From Brachionus rotundiformis (taxonomy: Eukaryota > Rotifera > Eurotatoria > Ploima > Brachionidae): a stretch of DNA of 64,000 nucleotides. Where the stretch lies: positions 1,435,904-1,499,903 of the forward strand of contig JAESIW010000138.1 in the NCBI GenBank assembly GCA_016802295.1. The letters are read 5' to 3'. The notes under the pieces are model-generated. The model saw only the letters and a list, made by a program, of their open reading frames with translations, made no database searches and was not told where the DNA came from. Numbering within the stretch: the stretch's first letter is position 1; every line of letters begins with the position of its first letter. Positions 11,623 to 21,715 of the stretch are shown one piece after another. Both the position numbers and the translations under genes were made by a program.

Positions 11623-12386
11623 ATGTCTAATAAACCACTTATTGTCACAGACACTGAAGCCTTGAACGAACTTGACTGCTCTGACCCTCTTAAATTCCAA
11701 GTAAATATATTTGTCAATTTATGAGACAATAGGAACATATCTATTTTAAAGTTTGGGCTAAAATATCTAAACTTTGTAATAAATATTTATATTGGTCTAA
11801 TCTATTCTGATTATTTATTTCTTGAATTGAAAAAAAAAAACAAATTTTACTTCTACATTATGGTAGATCTGGCCAAACTCTAAATAACCATATGCTGTAG
11901 TCTGAAATCAAATGCTGAAGTAGGCATAAGTATACATGGATGTTTATAATTTATTTATTTATTATAATCTGAAAGAATCGAATTTTGCGTATAAGAAAAT
12001 TTGATGACACTATTATAAACATTTTGAATGCGGAAATTCCGACCCAGTCTTTTATAAACAAAGGTATTGTTGATCCGAAAAATAAATGCCAACAATTTAA
12101 ACAAGAAGTAAAATAAATTTAGGTTTTTTTAAAAAATTTGTTTTTTTAATTGACAAAATTTAAGCTAAGAGACTATTATGGTTCGAGAGAAAGTGCCATT
12201 AAAAAATGTATTGACCATGCCAAAAATGAAGTCGAAAAACTCAAACAAAGTCCGGATACACCACTCTATTTGATAAAGGAAAAAAATTTTAACCTAAGAC
12301 TGTTTCAGCAAGAGCTTGATATAGACAATATTGATAAGACAAGAACATTCAAAGCGGTTGATGAGAGATGTAGGGCTTATGAATAA
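11623..12386 (+). CDS. MIX23: MIX23 (CCDC58) mitochondrial intermembrane-space protein
   Basis: Three exons, 11623-11700, 11976-12107 and 12165-12386, all joined in phase 0, give 143 residues against about 144 in human. Recognisable parts are RIRKFDDTIINILNAEIPTQSF, the NKCQQF segment, SAIKKCIDH and the C-terminal DERCRAYE. All four cysteines of the family are present, two in each half, as needed for oxidation by the MIA40 pathway. The family stabilises import of intermembrane-space proteins. It lies about 200 bp downstream of COX5A on the same strand, but each has its own start and spacing, so independent transcription is likely. Intron 1 (275 nt) is long for this window. Confidence 0.85.
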
Positions 12387-12559
12387 ATTTTCTCTATTCT
12401 TAATTGATTTTAAAAAAGTCAAATAAAATTATATTAAAAAAAGAAGCTTTTATTTATTTATTAAAATTAATTCAAAAATTTAAATTTACAAATTAAATAA
12501 AACATTTGAGTATTTGGTGATAAATTAATATTGGAATCTAATTAACAAAGTTATCGTAT

Positions 12560-13286
12560 CTATTTTTTAGTTGTATTTTTTCTATAAGTTAAAATTTCAA
12601 TGAGAAAAAACAAGGCACTTAGGGCATTTATGGCAACAGCAGCACTGGCAATGATTATTGAATAGTCAGCCTCGTATACACTATAATCTGCTATTCCTTC
12701 ACCTCCATAGACCGATATGGCAATTATTTGAAAAAGTGACGAAACAACCAGTGTCCAGAAAATCAGAGACGGCATTCCAAGTCTATTTTTGCCAAAGTCT
12801 TTACAAATGCCAACCAAAGATGTAATAAATATGAACAAATTTACCGCTACGGCAATTGTATAAAAAACTTGACCTTGAATAAAGAAATTAATTTATCTAA
12901 ATATAAACATGCGTTATGATAGTCTAATTTGACTTACTTGCGTGAATCCATCGGACTTAAATTCAGATAAAATTAGTTTTTAAGTAATTGTGAGCTTTAA
13001 GAAACCTACACTGGCTGAAATCTGTGGTAAAGCAATAGAAATCGTGGTGATTTTCAATCCATGTTAGGCTAATGTGTCGACAAGTGAACCATAAGCCGTA
13101 AGTGAAATATTCTTCCGGGTTTTCAGTTGGAATTTTTTTTTGCCAATTGTTGGTAAACATGGCGGTAAAAATTAGGGCAGTTGAAAAAAGAAGAACTAGA
13201 ACGCCGCACAAATAAAGTGGCCCTCGGACTACATTTTTAATTGTATTCTCTGTTTTGGCGTTTTCGACCAATTTTTTTTTTTGCAT
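12560..13286 (-). CDS. Claudin/PMP22-like four-pass membrane protein
   Basis: Exons read on the minus strand: 13010-13286, an 18-nt microexon 12938-12955, and 12560-12873, giving about 202 residues. Four transmembrane helices are evident: residues about 22-44, then QVFYTIAVAVNLFIFITSL, IFWTLVVSSLFQIIAISVY, and IIIASAAVAINALSALFFLIE. The first extracellular loop carries NNW, GLWFTC and a later cysteine, matching the W..GLW-x-x-C..C claudin signature. The microexon is needed to keep frame from loop 1 into helix 2 (FRWIHASQVFYT). Members form cell junctions or modulate channels; which one this is cannot be told. A TATA-like element lies about 90 bp upstream. Confidence 0.75.
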
Positions 13287-14326
13287 TTTTTTTTAATTTA
13301 AATTTTTCAATTCCATTTAAATTATGACAGTTTTTATATTAATCTACTCCCTAGTTACTGCGAGTATCCAAGGTATATAAATACGAAACATATTTCATCT
13401 GTGTCTGATTTTACAGTTATTTTAATCCCAATTGAACTTTTTAAAAAATTAAGATTCATTTAATTACTTTTGTAAGGTTTAGATCAATTTATCTCCAAAG
13501 AATAAAGCAAAAAAATAATTTCTAACGTGTTGCTCAATCATGAGTTTTATTATTTTTAAAATAAAATATTTTTAAATTTTATCCAACTTTTAAATTCTAA
13601 TAAAATATCAAAATAAAAACGTCAATTTAATTTATGTCAACTACTTAAATTATAATGAATTTTTAAAAAATATAAATTATTCATAATAATAGTAAAATTT
13701 TGTATTTTAATTCATTATTTTTAATCTTTATCATAAAAAGATAAATCGGGTACAATTTAATACTAAATTAGTAATTTTACCTTTGAAATCAAGGCTCAAA
13801 GTCACTTAATCGCATTTATAAAGAATATTAGAAATTTTAGAAATAAGATTTATAAAAAATATTGTTGCTTCATCAAGAAGATTATCACTTTTCATTAGCT
13901 AGATTTTTTTGTTTGAATAATCTGGTTGGAATTTGAATTATTTTTCAAAAAAATATTTCTTTAAATAATAAAATTTTTAAATATTCCAAAAATAAAATTA
14001 ATAATTAAATATTTTATTTTTATTTTCTTATGTCACATTGACGATACTCTTAATAATAGAAGTTATCGATTTTTCTCATGCCGATAAAATTATGATTTAC
14101 TTGGGCGTACTCGACATTTTCAATCTCATTTCTCCCAAGTCTTATTATGCTTATTAAATTACAATGAATAAATAGCTATAAAAAATATAAAAAAAATTAT
14201 TTCACTCTTTTCTTTTTTCAAAATTTCAAATATTTCTATATTTATTAATAAAATTATAAAAAAAAATTTCATATAGATACCACTTAACATAAGCCAAAAT
14301 AGCATTTTTTTTTTACTTTGAGAAAA
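13287..14326. other. Shared upstream region of claudin-like gene and PHM
   Basis: About 1 kb of AT-rich sequence between two divergently transcribed genes. Apart from the TATA-like element near 13375, I see no gene, RNA or repeat. Confidence 0.5.
13370..13382 (-). promoter_or_regulatory. TATA-like element for the claudin-like gene
   Basis: On the minus strand the sequence reads ATTTATATACC about 90 nt upstream of the start codon at 13286. Position and sequence fit a TATA box, but AT-rich chance matches are common here. Confidence 0.35.
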
Positions 14327-15749
14327 ATGCTTTATCTAATTGTGTTTTTGTGTCTGCAGGTCACTACGCTGGTCTTCACTTCGCCAGTCGAATTGGACCT
14401 GCTGATGCCGGACGTTTCGCCCAAAACAAAGGATTCTTATTTGTGCAAAAAATTTAAACTTGATGAAAATCAACCAATTTATATTAATCAATTTGAGGCT
14501 AATTCTACCAAAGAAATAGCTCATCATATTCTTCTTTTTGGTTGTGATGAAGTGGGCAATGAGGATGTGTGGAACTGCGGTGAAATGAATTCCGGTAGTC
14601 AGAATAACCAGTATAAAATGGGCCCAGTTTGTACCGGACGAAAGCAGAGCATTGTTTTCGCATGGGCCTTGGATGCTCCAAAACTGGTTCTTCCCAAAGA
14701 TGTGGCTTTTAAACTAGGAGGAAACTCAGACAAAAAGTACTTGGTAATGCAAGTCCATTACGCTAATGTGGATAAATTTATAAACGGTGGCACAGATAAC
14801 TCGGGTCTTAAGCTTTTGGGCCAAACCGACCCTGTCGAGTACTCTGCTGGCGTTTATCTGGTATCCACTGGTGGCTACATTAATCCTGGTAAGGTGGAAA
14901 ACTTCGAAGCTGCTTGTGAAATGAACGAGAACATGGTAATGCATCCATTTGCCTATAGAACCCATGCACACAAACTAGGAGTGGTCAACTCTGGATATGT
15001 GGTCAAAAACAATGGACATGACTGGACAGAAATTGGTCGTAGGTCACCTCAATTGCCACAAATGTTTTTTCCAGTTTCAAACAAGGTTGAAATAAATAAA
15101 GGTGATATTATTGTTGGAAGATGTACCATGAAAAATTTTGTAGAAAGAACAGTTCGTATCGGGTAAGTAAATGATAAAATGATAAGATAAATAAAAAAAA
15201 TAATTTATTTTTTTCCCTAGAGCAACTGGTGATGATGAAATGTGCAATTTTTATATCATGTACTATGTCAAAGGTGACAAAATATTAAGCAACAACAATT
15301 GCTTTTCGTATGGTCCACCATATTGGCACTTGGACAGATTTAGAGATAGTAAAGGACAAGGTCTATTTTTGGATAATATGCCAAAAGATGCCAGCGAAGT
15401 ACCAGAGAATCAAAAAGAACAATTGAAAAATGGAGGTGGACATGCAGGTCATGGAGCTCATGAAAACAAACACAAGGATCATTCCATGAAAGAAGAGGAA
15501 ATGAACCGCAAAGAAGACAATCAAAATGACATTGATGAATCTCTAGAAGAATTAAGAGATATTTTATTGAGCAATAAAATTAAAAACCAGCTACAAGCAA
15601 GCATATTGAATTCATTGTTGGACGAGTATGAGACCAAATTGGATTATGTGAATGAGCCCAAGCTTGAAGAGGACACAGACGATCTCGTTCTTGACTTGGA
15701 AAATCTTGAAAATGAATATTATCTAAGAAAATTGCTCCAAAGTAGATAA
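14327..15749 (+). CDS. PHM: Peptidylglycine alpha-hydroxylating monooxygenase (PHM), monofunctional
   Basis: Exons 14327-15162 and 15221-15749 (58-nt intron, phase 2) give 454 residues. The ATG at 14327 begins a signal peptide of about 20 residues. All copper ligands are present: His66 and His67 (AHHILLFGC), His144 (QVHYA), His213 and His215 (RTHAHKLG) and Met286 (DEMCNFYIMYY). The enzyme hydroxylates C-terminal glycine of peptides in secretory vesicles, the first step of neuropeptide amidation. No lyase domain follows, so a separate PAL gene is expected. After the catalytic core there is a tail of about 130 residues with a His/Gly patch (GGGHAGHGAHENKH) and an acidic coiled region, unlike the short end of most PHMs. 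Confidence 0.9.
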
Positions 15750-16839
15750 TTTCATAAAACTACTGAGGTTAATAGTTTGGCATCTATAAATATTTAGTAA
15801 TTTGTTGTGATATCAATTAAGTCTTGTGGTATAAAGTCTTCACATAGATGAAAATATATTTTTTTTAGACAAAGAATAAAAAAGTTATCTATTTTATAAT
15901 TTTATTAAATATTTTGAAATATCGATAAATTATCATGAATTGTATAAACCGATTTAGACATTTAATTTATTTATTTTTTTATTAAAATTTAAATTTTTTA
16001 TACTTAAATCTAATCTCTTTATTATTTAAAGGGATATATGTTGTGAAATTCTTTTCGGCCTTATCTGTCTATAAAAAATAAATCCACTAAAATAAATCTT
16101 CCATCTCATTCAACTTGCTTGATTAAGTAAAAAATTACAAATTATTTAGCCGAATGGCTAATGATTAATTAATTTTTATTTTAAATAATCGATAAACTTT
16201 TACTAAGTAACTTTTCGCTATTAATATTAAACTAATTTGACTTAAATGAATAAATTAAAGGGTGTGTATTTTATTTCTTTATCAAAAAATAGTTTATTTT
16301 TGAATCCAAGATCTTAAAGTACAAAAAATATCCAATTATCAAGTGAATCAATAGTTTTGCCTACTAATAATTTATAAAAAAAAGATAACACAAAAATGTG
16401 CTAAAATTAATTTATTAGTTGCCCACTTATTTAATTAAAAAAATGATTATTTTTTGAAAATTTTCAAGTACTTTTTTATTCAATAAATTAATCAAAATCA
16501 ATAATAAATTTAAATCATACATGAACAAAAAAGACATCCCCAAATAAGATATTCTTTATCTTTCTCGAAAGACTATACTCTTGATAATTTTTTATTTTTA
16601 AACCAACTAATTAATTTCCAATTTAAAATCATTAAATACATTTATAGATATCCCTCTGGCAAAGCTAAATTAAAAATTTTATAATAATACTTAACCATAT
16701 GTGCAAAAAATTTAGTTCTAATATTGTTTTAGTTAGACTAATAAATTAGATTTTAATTATTATATTTTTATTAAATCAAATTATTTTAGTACTAAAATTT
16801 AACCAAATAAATAAAGATAGTGCAATTTAGTTATACAAT
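15750..16839. other. Intergenic region between convergent PHM and NUDC genes
   Basis: About 1.1 kb of AT-rich sequence containing both 3' ends. AATAAA-like signals occur near 15885 for PHM and near 16807 for the opposite strand. No gene is seen. Confidence 0.55.
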
Positions 16840-17778
16840 TTAATTAAATTTGCATTTTGAAAAATCCATTTCGGGATGCTGTTCCATGAATTTTTTGAGT
16901 ACATCTTGTTTTTTTTGTTCTTCTGAAGTTGGTAGACCAAGCTCTTTCTGTCTTTGATCATACATCATTTTCTCGACCATTGATCTTGTCTCGCCATCCA
17001 AATCAGACAGTTTAGAATTTTCCGGATTGACTTTTTTTGTGTTTATCTCTGGATCACTTAGAACCAATTTGGACCACCACTCCATTTTGTTAATTTTCTC
17101 AAAATGGATTAGTATAATTTTGCCATCCTCTAGAGTCCATGATGAATCTTCACATTTTATTTCATGCTGTAGGTCATCATCAATCAAAGTTTTGTTCAGA
17201 ACTTTAACTTTAAGATGTTTTTTGGTAATGTCAACGCAACAATCACGGCCTTTAACACGGCCGGTTTTGATAGGAATAGTCAAATCAATATCTTGTAAAG
17301 TTTGAGTCCATTTGTAGTTTTCCAAGTCAGCGCCATTGCCATAATTGGGCTTCATCTTGCCCTTATCCTCTTCGTCCTCTTCCTCTTCTGTTTTGGTCTC
17401 AGTCTTGGGCTTTTCTTCCGATTTTTCCTTCTTGGCCTCTTCAATTTGTGCCTTAATTCTGTCGGCTTCTTCGTCATTAACCTCAACTATCTTTTGACTC
17501 TCTTCTTCTTCACGCTTCTTTTTTAGCTTTTCTTTTCGAATGCGGTCTGCTTCTTCGCGTTCAGCAACCTCTTTGTCATGGCGTTCATAGGCAAGTTTTT
17601 CATATTTTTTAAATTTTTCCATGACTATTTTTTCAGCAGCGCCTTTACCACCGCCTGTGTAAAAATCACTTTTTCTAGCCAAAAAATTGAAAAATGAATC
17701 CAACACTTGCACCATTCCGCCTGAATGTTGCTGGGCAAGAGTAAAGAACATACCATCGAATCTTTCTTCATCTGACAT
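16840..17778 (-). CDS. NUDC: Nuclear migration protein NudC
   Basis: Intronless 312-residue protein, start at 17776-17778. The N-terminus (ERFDGMFFTLAQQHSGG, then FFNFLARKSDFYTGG) is the conserved NudC N-terminal helix region. A charged coiled coil with KKREEEE runs at about residues 60-140. The CS domain follows at about 150-240 (YKWTQTLQDIDLTIPI, VDITKKHLKVKV, WTLEDGKIILIHFEK), and the C-terminus has the DQRQKELGLPTSEEQKK and HPEMDFSKCKFN blocks. NudC is a cochaperone that works with Hsp90 and the dynein/LIS1 pathway in the cytoplasm. Length and all blocks match animal orthologs. Confidence 0.95.
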   Translation of the reverse strand: MSDEERFDGMFFTLAQQHSGGMVQVLDSFFNFLARKSDFYTGGGKGAAEKIVMEKFKKYEKLAYERHDKEVAEREEADRIRKEKLKKKREEEESQKIVEVNDEEADRIKAQIEEAKKEKSEEKPKTETKTEEEEDEEDKGKMKPNYGNGADLENYKWTQTLQDIDLTIPIKTGRVKGRDCCVDITKKHLKVKVLNKTLIDDDLQHEIKCEDSSWTLEDGKIILIHFEKINKMEWWSKLVLSDPEINTKKVNPENSKLSDLDGETRSMVEKMMYDQRQKELGLPTSEEQKKQDVLKKFMEQHPEMDFSKCKFN

Positions 17779-18138
17779 TTTTTAATTGTTTAGTTTTTTT
17801 TTTAATGAAAAAGAACAATGAGTTTTTATTTTAATTTTCGATCAATTTCTAGAAGTTTTATCACTTTTTAAAAAGTGTTGTTATGGAGTCTTGTTATGGA
17901 CTAAAATTTTTGAGTGCATTAAAAATTTGACATTTGATTCAGTTTTGTATTTGAAAATAAAAAATAAACTGTAAACAAAGATTATGAAATTTTCTTTTGT
18001 TTAGCAAGAAGAATTGGTTAAGTTGAATTGGAAATTAAGCTTATGGTTAATGCTATAAAAAAGCGCACTGAAAACAATCTAAATTTCATTTCTTGATACA
18101 AATAACTTTTTAATAAGCTTTTGAAAGAAACAGTCTAA
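17779..18138. promoter_or_regulatory. Divergent promoter region, NUDC and glutamine synthetase 1
   Basis: A 360-bp spacer separates the NUDC start (minus) from glutamine synthetase 1 (plus). TATAAAA at 18054-18060 lies 79 nt upstream of the synthetase ATG, a good position for a TATA box with a leader of about 50 nt. No equally clear signal is seen for NUDC. Confidence 0.5.
18054..18060 (+). promoter_or_regulatory. TATA box of glutamine synthetase copy 1
   Basis: TATAAAA 79 nt upstream of the ATG, followed by a less AT-rich GCGCACTG segment. Its place suits a start site near 18085. Confidence 0.5.
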
Positions 18139-19254
18139 ATGATGTCAAATCCAATGTTATCCAATCCGTCTGCCACAGACAAAAATGTGTTAAAAAAGTA
18201 TTTGGACTTGCCTCAACCAGCTAATAAAGTATTGGCAACTTATATCTGGATTGATGGTACTGGAGAGAACCTGAGATCCAAAACAATGACTGTTGACTTT
18301 TCACCTAAAGAAGCATGTGAATTGCCATGGTGGAATTATGATGGTTCATCGACTAATCAAGCAGAAGGTTCAAACTCTGATGTTTATTTGAAACCAGTGT
18401 CCATATTCAAGGATCCATTCTTGCTTGGTCAAAATATATTGGTAATGTGCGAGACATACAAATATGACAAGACACCTACATCGACAAACAAGAGAGCTTC
18501 GTGCAATGACGCAATGATGAGAGCCAAGGAGAACGAGCCATGGTTCGGCATTGAGCAAGAGTACAGTTTGTTGGACAGAGATGGATGGCCGTTTGGCTGG
18601 CCAAAGCCACATGGCTACCCACAGCCACAGGGCCCATACTATTGTTCGGTCGGAGCTGACAGGTCTTATGGTCGTGATGTGGTGGACGCCCATTACAAGG
18701 CTTGTTTGTACGCTGGAGTGAAAATATGCGGCATAAATGGTGAAGTGATGCCGTCTCAGTGGGAATTTCAAGTGGGCCCGTGTGAGGGCATTGATGCTGG
18801 TGACCACTTGTGGATGGGAAGATACATTTTGCACAGAGTGGCCGAAGAATTTGGAATAGTTGTCACTTTTGATCCAAAGCCAATCAGTGGCAACTGGAAC
18901 GGAGCTGGTGCCCACACAAACTATTCAACAAAAGAAATGAGAGAAGAAGGAGGCATTAAAGTGATTGAAGAGGCGATTGAAAAGCTTGGCAAGAGACACG
19001 AGAAACACATTCAAGTGTATGATCCAAAAGGCGGATTGGACAACAGCCGTCGTTTGACTGGACATCACGAGACCAGCTCAATTGCTGAATTCAGTGCTGG
19101 TGTTGCCAATAGAGGATGCAGCATTCGCATACCAAGAAGTGTTGGCGAACAAAAGAAAGGATACTTGGAAGACAGACGACCAGCATCCAATTGTGATCCT
19201 TATTCGGTCACTGAAATGCTTGTTCGAACAACTGTTCTAAACGAAACTGATTAG
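18139..19254 (+). CDS. GLUL: Glutamine synthetase, type II (copy 1)
   Basis: Intronless 371-residue cytosolic enzyme without a presequence; it makes glutamine from glutamate, ammonia and ATP. Typical GSII motifs are present: WWNYDGSST, the metal-binding WFGIEQEYSLLD, GPYYCSVGADRSYGR, the ATP-site NWNGAGAHTNYST and the HHETSSIAEFSAGVANRG plus SIRIPR blocks. It differs from the copies at 40.4 and 42.9 kb at residues 2, 8, 16, 29, 49, 55, 60 and 73, then only at 130 and the position-367 V/I site. The first 75 residues are therefore diverged while the rest is almost identical, which suggests gene conversion. Two adjacent ATGs occur; the second (18142) would remove one residue. It has its own TATA box at 18054. 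Confidence 0.96.
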   Translation: MMSNPMLSNPSATDKNVLKKYLDLPQPANKVLATYIWIDGTGENLRSKTMTVDFSPKEACELPWWNYDGSSTNQAEGSNSDVYLKPVSIFKDPFLLGQNILVMCETYKYDKTPTSTNKRASCNDAMMRAKENEPWFGIEQEYSLLDRDGWPFGWPKPHGYPQPQGPYYCSVGADRSYGRDVVDAHYKACLYAGVKICGINGEVMPSQWEFQVGPCEGIDAGDHLWMGRYILHRVAEEFGIVVTFDPKPISGNWNGAGAHTNYSTKEMREEGGIKVIEEAIEKLGKRHEKHIQVYDPKGGLDNSRRLTGHHETSSIAEFSAGVANRGCSIRIPRSVGEQKKGYLEDRRPASNCDPYSVTEMLVRTTVLNETD

Positions 19255-19992
19255 ATTTAATTCCAATTATTTTTAACTTAATCGAGTTTAGGATAATGGA
19301 ATACTTTTTTTTTAAATTAATGAAATTGAATTTTTTATAACTTTGATTTTTGTATTTTACTCGCATTTAATTTATTCTGAAGTCATTAATTTTGATAATT
19401 CTATAATAAAAAATTTGATATTTAATAATTATTTTTTTTAATTTTATTAAAAACTAAGTCTACTTTTGAATTTTTTACTGTTGCTCATAAAATTTTACCT
19501 TGGTAAATTTTTTATTTAGAAAGTTTTGAAACAATAATTAAAATATATTTTATTATTTTTAATTAAACTAAAACATGTATAAACACACATTTTGTTTATA
19601 ATAATACAAAAAATTAAATTTTTAATATTTTTCCTGAAAATTTTATTTTTTATAGCCAAATAAAGTGTTTTTATTTTAATCAATAAATAAAGTAAAATCT
19701 AAAATTAAATGAATATATTAATTTTTTAATTTTTTTAATTACGAGACTAAGAATATCTAATAGAGAAAAAAGTTTTGCTTTATAAATATGGAACTTAAAT
19801 TTTTCAAAAATATTAAAATCTAGTCAAGTTTTATTTTCTAATTTTCAACTACGATGATCTCACTCTCGGCTTGTGTATATCGAACTGACTTTTTATAAAC
19901 ACATTTTAAACTTTTTCTCAAAAGATTAATTAAGCTCAAATTTTTAAAAATCAATTAAATTTTTAGAAACGAAATTACGTTAATTTGCCAAA
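19255..19992. other. Intergenic spacer, PCNA upstream region
   Basis: AT-rich spacer between two plus-strand genes. A TTTTTATAAAC element near 19890-19900, about 95 nt before the PCNA start, could be its TATA box. Nothing else is evident. Confidence 0.5.
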
Positions 19993-20790
19993 ATGTTTGA
20001 AGCTCGCTTGGTCGAAGGTTCTTTGCTGAAAAAAGTCATGGAATCAATTAAAGACTTGCTAAATGAGGCTTCTTGGGATTGCAGTGGTAATGGTATGTGT
20101 CTTCAAGCTATGGACTCATCTCACGTCGCTCTTGTTTCCCTAATGTTGAAAAGCGACGGATTTGAAAATTACAGATGTGACAGAAATTTGTCACTTGGCA
20201 TCAATTTGGCTTCAATGTCCAAAATTTTGAAGTGCGCTTCCAATGATGACATCATTACCATACGTGCCGATGATGATGCCGATGCTGTCACATTTATGTT
20301 CGAGTCTCCTAAACAGGACAGAGTAAGTGACTATGAAATGAAACTGATGAATCTGGACACAGAACACTTGGGAATTCCGGACACCGAATACGCTTGTGTC
20401 ATCAAGATGCCAAGCGGAGAATTCAGCAGAATATGCCGTGACTTGAGCGTTTTAGGCGACTCAGTGATCATTTGCTGCACTAAAGATGGTGTTAGATTTT
20501 CAGCCAAAGGTGATCTTGGCAATGGAAACATTAAGTTGGCTCAAAGCGCCAATGTGGACAAGGAAGAAGAGGCTGTTGTGGTTGATATGCGCGAGGCCGT
20601 CACTCTAACATTTTCTCTCCGCTATCTGAACTTTTTCACCAAAGCTGCTCCATTGTCCAACCAAGTCAGCTTGTCCATGTCCGAAGACGTGCCACTCATG
20701 GTCGAGTACAAAATAAATGACAAAGAAGGCGACTCAAAAGGCTATGTAAGATACTACCTTGCTCCAAAGATTGAAGACTCGGAAAGCTAG
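19993..20790 (+). CDS. PCNA: Proliferating cell nuclear antigen (sliding clamp)
   Basis: Intronless 265-residue protein, close to the 260-261 residues of most animal PCNAs. It starts MFEARLVEGSLLKKVMESIKDL and has the centre-loop SSHVALVSLML, the linker region DTEHLGIPDTEY, the domain-2 block DLSVLGDSVIICCTKDGVRFSAKGD, and the strongly conserved LRYLNFFTKAAPLSNQVSLSMS with the C-terminal YYLAPKIED. The trimer encircles DNA and tethers polymerases and repair factors in the nucleus. The acidic end is slightly extended (SES). Assignment is secure. Confidence 0.97.
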   Translation: MFEARLVEGSLLKKVMESIKDLLNEASWDCSGNGMCLQAMDSSHVALVSLMLKSDGFENYRCDRNLSLGINLASMSKILKCASNDDIITIRADDDADAVTFMFESPKQDRVSDYEMKLMNLDTEHLGIPDTEYACVIKMPSGEFSRICRDLSVLGDSVIICCTKDGVRFSAKGDLGNGNIKLAQSANVDKEEEAVVVDMREAVTLTFSLRYLNFFTKAAPLSNQVSLSMSEDVPLMVEYKINDKEGDSKGYVRYYLAPKIEDSES

Positions 20791-21715
20791 AAAATTTGAT
20801 GATAATGAATTTTATTTGTAAATAAAATTTTAAATTTAGGGATATTAATTGCATGAATGTATTTTGTATAAATCAATTTTAATTCTTTTATCTGATCGAA
20901 TAGACAATATGAATACATGAGTATATTTTTCAGTAATTTTCATTACATTAATCAAAATAAATAAATTTTGCTAGAATTAATTTATTTTTAAAATTAAATT
21001 AAGAATTTGAATAGTATTAGTAAACAATTTACCTAAAAAAAAATTTATTCAAACAATATTTAAATCAGCAATTAAATTTATTATACTAGCACTTATATTT
21101 TCTAATAATTAATTATAAAAAACTTTAAAACGAAATCATTTACAATATTAAAAATAATAATATTAAAAGCTTTTTATTATAAAATTTTATATTTGAAAAA
21201 AATGATAGCTTTTTAAATTGGCTCTTGGTAGCAAATCGCGCGAGACCAAATTTTAAATATTGCATGACATTAAAATTAACTTAAGACGGAAGGCTTCCAA
21301 AATTAAATGCCATGCGTCTGAAAATTTAAAGATTTAGCCAAAATTTATTTTAAGAACAATTAAGCTTGACAAAAAAAAGAATAAAAAACAAGGTATTACA
21401 TGATACCTGAGCACAAATTTTCCATAAATTTAATAACCATAGAAATTTGGTTAAAAACTTCAAATTAGCAAATTTATTTATATAATTTGTTTGATATATA
21501 TATATATAAATATAATATTAGGTACATATTATATAGTTGCTATTTATTTACTAAGTCCTAGTTACTTTTTCTTGTTAGTTGCTTAGGTAAGAGAAAAATA
21601 ATTTTCTCATTGATTATATTCGGTTGAAGGGCTCAATCTTGTCGCTGAATCGTGTTTTTACTACTTTATTTTTTTTGTAATTGGAACGCGAAATGAAAAT
21701 TTGAAAAATTTCAGC
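20791..21715. other. Intergenic spacer with TA repeat
   Basis: AT-rich sequence. A short (TA)n tract lies at about 21494-21507. A patch at about 21220-21330 is less AT-rich but has no frame. A tiny upstream ORF (ATG AAA ATT TGA) sits at 21694, just before the next gene's start. Confidence 0.5.

Noticed and set aside
13300..14300. CRISPR arrays, bacterial operons and origins were looked for in this spacer and window-wide
   Set aside because: No spaced direct repeats or bacterial gene order were seen, and the genes are plainly animal with spliceosomal introns.
17027..17526. Hydrophobic frames opposite NUDC resembling membrane proteins
   Set aside because: Phe/Leu runs arise from the Lys/Glu codons of the NudC coiled coil read on the complementary strand.
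18370..18915. 181-residue frame opposite glutamine synthetase, repeated in the other copies
   Set aside because: It recurs only because the three genes are near-identical. It mirrors codon bias of the sense strand and has no domain or start context.
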